A stretch of DNA of 64,000 nt, taken from contig NZ_JAAOEN010000002.1 of assembly GCF_011320225.1 (NCBI RefSeq), positions 310,584 to 374,583 on the forward strand, read 5' to 3'. This document shows, piece by piece, positions 62,444 through 64,000 of this stretch. This DNA is from Phytoactinopolyspora limicola (lineage in GTDB: Bacteria; Actinomycetota; Actinomycetes; Jiangellales; Jiangellaceae). The notes below the pieces were generated by a model, which saw only the letters and a program-made list of their open reading frames with translations, had not been told where the DNA came from and did not search any database. Within the stretch, counting starts at the first letter, position 1, and each line of letters starts with the position of its first letter. The translations under genes were made by a program, and so were the position numbers.

Positions 62444-63471
62444 TTGGCCGCCTCCTTCGCCGCCGCGTCCGTACCCGCCGCCGCGTCCGTACCCGCCGCC
62501 GCGTCCGTACTCGCGGCCTCGTCCTCGGCGTGTCTCCCGGTGAGCTCCAAGAAGACGTCGTCAAGGGTTGGCCGGCGCAGCGCGATGTCGTCGATCTCGA
62601 CCTTGTGCTCGTCGAGGTCGCGGATGACGTGGACCAGGCCCTTCGAGCCCATTGTTGTGGGGACGGTGAGTTTGCGGGTGTGTTCGTCGACGACGCACTG
62701 GCCGTCGCTGCCCCGCTGCAAGATCTCAATCGCCCGCTGCATCAACGCCGGATCGTGGACGACTACCTCGATGCGCTCGCCACCCACTTTGGCCTTGAGC
62801 TCGTCCGCGGTTCCTTCGGCGATGATCCGGCCGTGGTCGATGACCACGATCCGGTCCGCCAAAGCGTCGGCCTCCTCGAGATACTGGGTGGTGAGCAGGA
62901 TGGTTGCACCGCCACGGACCCGCTGCCGGATGATGTCCCACAAGTCGAGCCGGCTGGCCGGGTCGAGGCCCGTTGTGGGTTCGTCGAGGAAGAGGATCTT
63001 CGGGTGGATGACCAAGCTGCCAGCGAGGTCGAGCCGCCGACGCATACCTCCCGAATATGTCTTGGACGGCCGGTCGGCCGCGTCGGTCAACGAGAACTGC
63101 TCCAACAACTCATCCGCCCGCCGCGCAGCCTGCTTGCTGGACAGCTGATAGAGGCGGCCGAACATCCACAGGTTCTCGCGCCCGGTGAGGTTCTCGTCGA
63201 CGGCGGCGAACTGCCCGGACAGGCCGATACTGGACCGCACCGCCTGGGGCTGATCGGCGACGTCGTAGCCGGCCACGAGCGCGCGGCCGCCGTCGATGGG
63301 CAGCAAGGTGGTGAGCATCCGGACCGTGGTGGTCTTACCGGCGCCGTTGGGCCCCAACATGCTGACGACGGTGCCCTCGTCAACAGTGAGATCGACGCCG
63401 CTGACCGCCTTGACGGCCTTGTCGCCGGAGCCGAAAGTCTTGACCAGACCTTCGGCGATGATTGCATTCAC
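62440..63471 (-). CDS. ABC exporter ATP-binding protein, DrrA type (second system)
   Basis: A 343-residue ATPase. Walker A GPNGAGKTTTVRM, signature TYSGGMRRRLDLAGSL, Walker B ILFLDEPTTGLDPASR and TTQYLEEADALADR are all present, and the C-terminal DrrA domain ends in RRPTLDDVFLELTGR. The last ~25 residues are an Ala-rich tail made of three near-identical hexapeptides (DAAAGT), caused by an 18-bp tandem repeat at about 62467-62512. It forms a translationally coupled pair with the permease. Confidence 0.94.
   Translation of the reverse strand: MNAIIAEGLVKTFGSGDKAVKAVSGVDLTVDEGTVVSMLGPNGAGKTTTVRMLTTLLPIDGGRALVAGYDVADQPQAVRSSIGLSGQFAAVDENLTGRENLWMFGRLYQLSSKQAARRADELLEQFSLTDAADRPSKTYSGGMRRRLDLAGSLVIHPKILFLDEPTTGLDPASRLDLWDIIRQRVRGGATILLTTQYLEEADALADRIVVIDHGRIIAEGTADELKAKVGGERIEVVVHDPALMQRAIEILQRGSDGQCVVDEHTRKLTVPTTMGSKGLVHVIRDLDEHKVEIDDIALRRPTLDDVFLELTGRHAEDEAASTDAAAGTDAAAGTDAAAKEAAK
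62467..62512. repeat. 18-bp tandem repeat inside the ATPase gene
   Basis: Three copies of a GTCCGTACCCGCCGCCGC unit, the last one changed, encode the DAAAGT hexapeptide tail. The unit length keeps the frame, so copy number can vary without breaking the protein. Confidence 0.8.
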
Positions 63472-63678
63472 TGCACATTCCTTTCATGAGTCGCCTACCT
63501 CCATGGCAACCGTCAGTAGGCGATCCGGCTCACGCGACCACCGCGCGAGCAAACTTCGTGCCTTGCCACAACTCGGGGGATTTGGCCCCACCGCACCACC
63601 GTGCCGCCTATCCCTGCGTCAGGGTCAAGCAGCTCGATCGGCGACTCTCAACACTCCACGCCCGCAGGCAACCGGCAC
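63472..63678. other. Gap upstream of the second exporter
   Basis: This 207-bp stretch separates the start of the ATPase gene from the 3' end of the DUF2089 gene. It probably holds the exporter promoter. AGGAAT 5 to 10 bases before 63471 is the ribosome-binding site of the ATPase. I see no further feature. Confidence 0.4.
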
Positions 63679-64000
63679 CTATCTCAGAAGCTCGGTCGCC
63701 TCGTCGAGATCGAGCTCACCGATGGCCAGCCTCCGCAGGACGTCCTCCCGGTCGACCGGCTCGATGACAGCGTCCACTACCCCCGTTTCCTCTATGCCAA
63801 GACGTCCCAGTAGTTCGGCATAACGAATCCGGGCCGTCGGATAGCTCACCCCTAGTTCACGGGCGAGCTCTTTCATATTGCCTCGCGAGGCAAGGAACGC
63901 GCTCAGTATTTTCCGGTCTTGTGCCCCCAGCGAACAGTAGGCACAGGAGGTAAAACGCCCGGACAACTCGGTCCCGCAGGAACTACACGCCAGCCGCGTG
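63679..64000 (-). CDS. DUF2089 family protein, N-terminus cut by window edge
   Basis: The frame is open to the window edge (107 residues visible). The visible N-terminal part carries a zinc ribbon, LACSSCGTELSGRFTSCAYC, followed by the DUF2089 block SAFLASRGNMKELARELGVS and YPTARIRYAELLGRLGIEE, a helix-turn-helix-like region. The family is probably regulatory. It is next to a DrrAB exporter, which such genes often accompany. Only a few N-terminal residues should be missing. Confidence 0.88.
   Translation of the reverse strand, partial: TRLACSSCGTELSGRFTSCAYCSLGAQDRKILSAFLASRGNMKELARELGVSYPTARIRYAELLGRLGIEETGVVDAVIEPVDREDVLRRLAIGELDLDEATELLR

Overview
High-GC actinobacterial chromosome. The evidence is a mycothiol-conjugate amidase (Mca), a mycobacterial-type second succinate dehydrogenase, DUF1707, DUF5808 and DUF4245-type proteins, a PhoH/PIN fusion, frequent GTG starts and ATGA-coupled genes. 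A soil or halotolerant member of the Jiangellales/Propionibacteriales type would fit, but the genus is a guess. No rRNA, tRNA, CRISPR or recognisable transposase was seen.

Layout. 1-9.5 kb: the 3'-truncated end of a BCCT compatible-solute transporter, then a five-gene peptide ABC importer. 9.5-13.8 kb: a succinate dehydrogenase (anchor, SdhA, SdhB) and pterin carbinolamine dehydratase. 13.9-23.9 kb: a PadR regulator, a DrrAB-type exporter with a tandem operator, a methyltransferase/ECF sigma pair, two RidA proteins, and small enzymes and membrane proteins. 24-34.4 kb: an accessory region (toxin-antitoxin pairs, epoxide hydrolase, phosphatase, PD-(D/E)XK protein, damaged OLD-type nuclease) ending at the 3' end of ychF. 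34.4-43 kb: core genes (ychF, rmuC, ispH, xseAB) and DUF1707 proteins. 43-47.4 kb: a carbohydrate ABC importer resembling LpqY-SugABC. 47.6-64 kb: uppS-like, phoH-like, fumC, an AbiEi-like/nuclease gene, a DUF255 protein, formylglycine-generating enzyme, mca, greA, a second DrrAB exporter and a DUF2089 protein cut by the window edge.

Most striking structure. Between 24.7 and 34.4 kb the cargo genes are separated by at least six copies of a site of about 43 bp, all in one orientation, that resembles the last codons of ychF. One copy (28623-28651) is identical to the final 29 bp of ychF including its stop. In the others the reading frame of the YchF C-terminal peptide (VEFRFN) is kept although third bases differ. 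This looks like an array of cassettes stacked at the 3' end of ychF, with site-specific recombination at the ychF terminus. No recombinase lies in the window. The cargo (VapBC pairs, nucleases, a phosphatase, a CPCC protein) is what mobile cassettes usually carry.

A second theme is several families of long, near-perfect palindromes between genes: 29 bp at 2.0 kb; a 26-36 bp family at 15.1 and 23.3 kb; a 588-bp element with 179-bp inverted arms at 41 kb and a relative at 14.5 kb; and a GTGATCGTT family at 51.7, 53.3 and 54.6 kb. Several overlap stop codons. Two copies of the last family bracket a gene for an AbiEi-like/DUF559-like protein.
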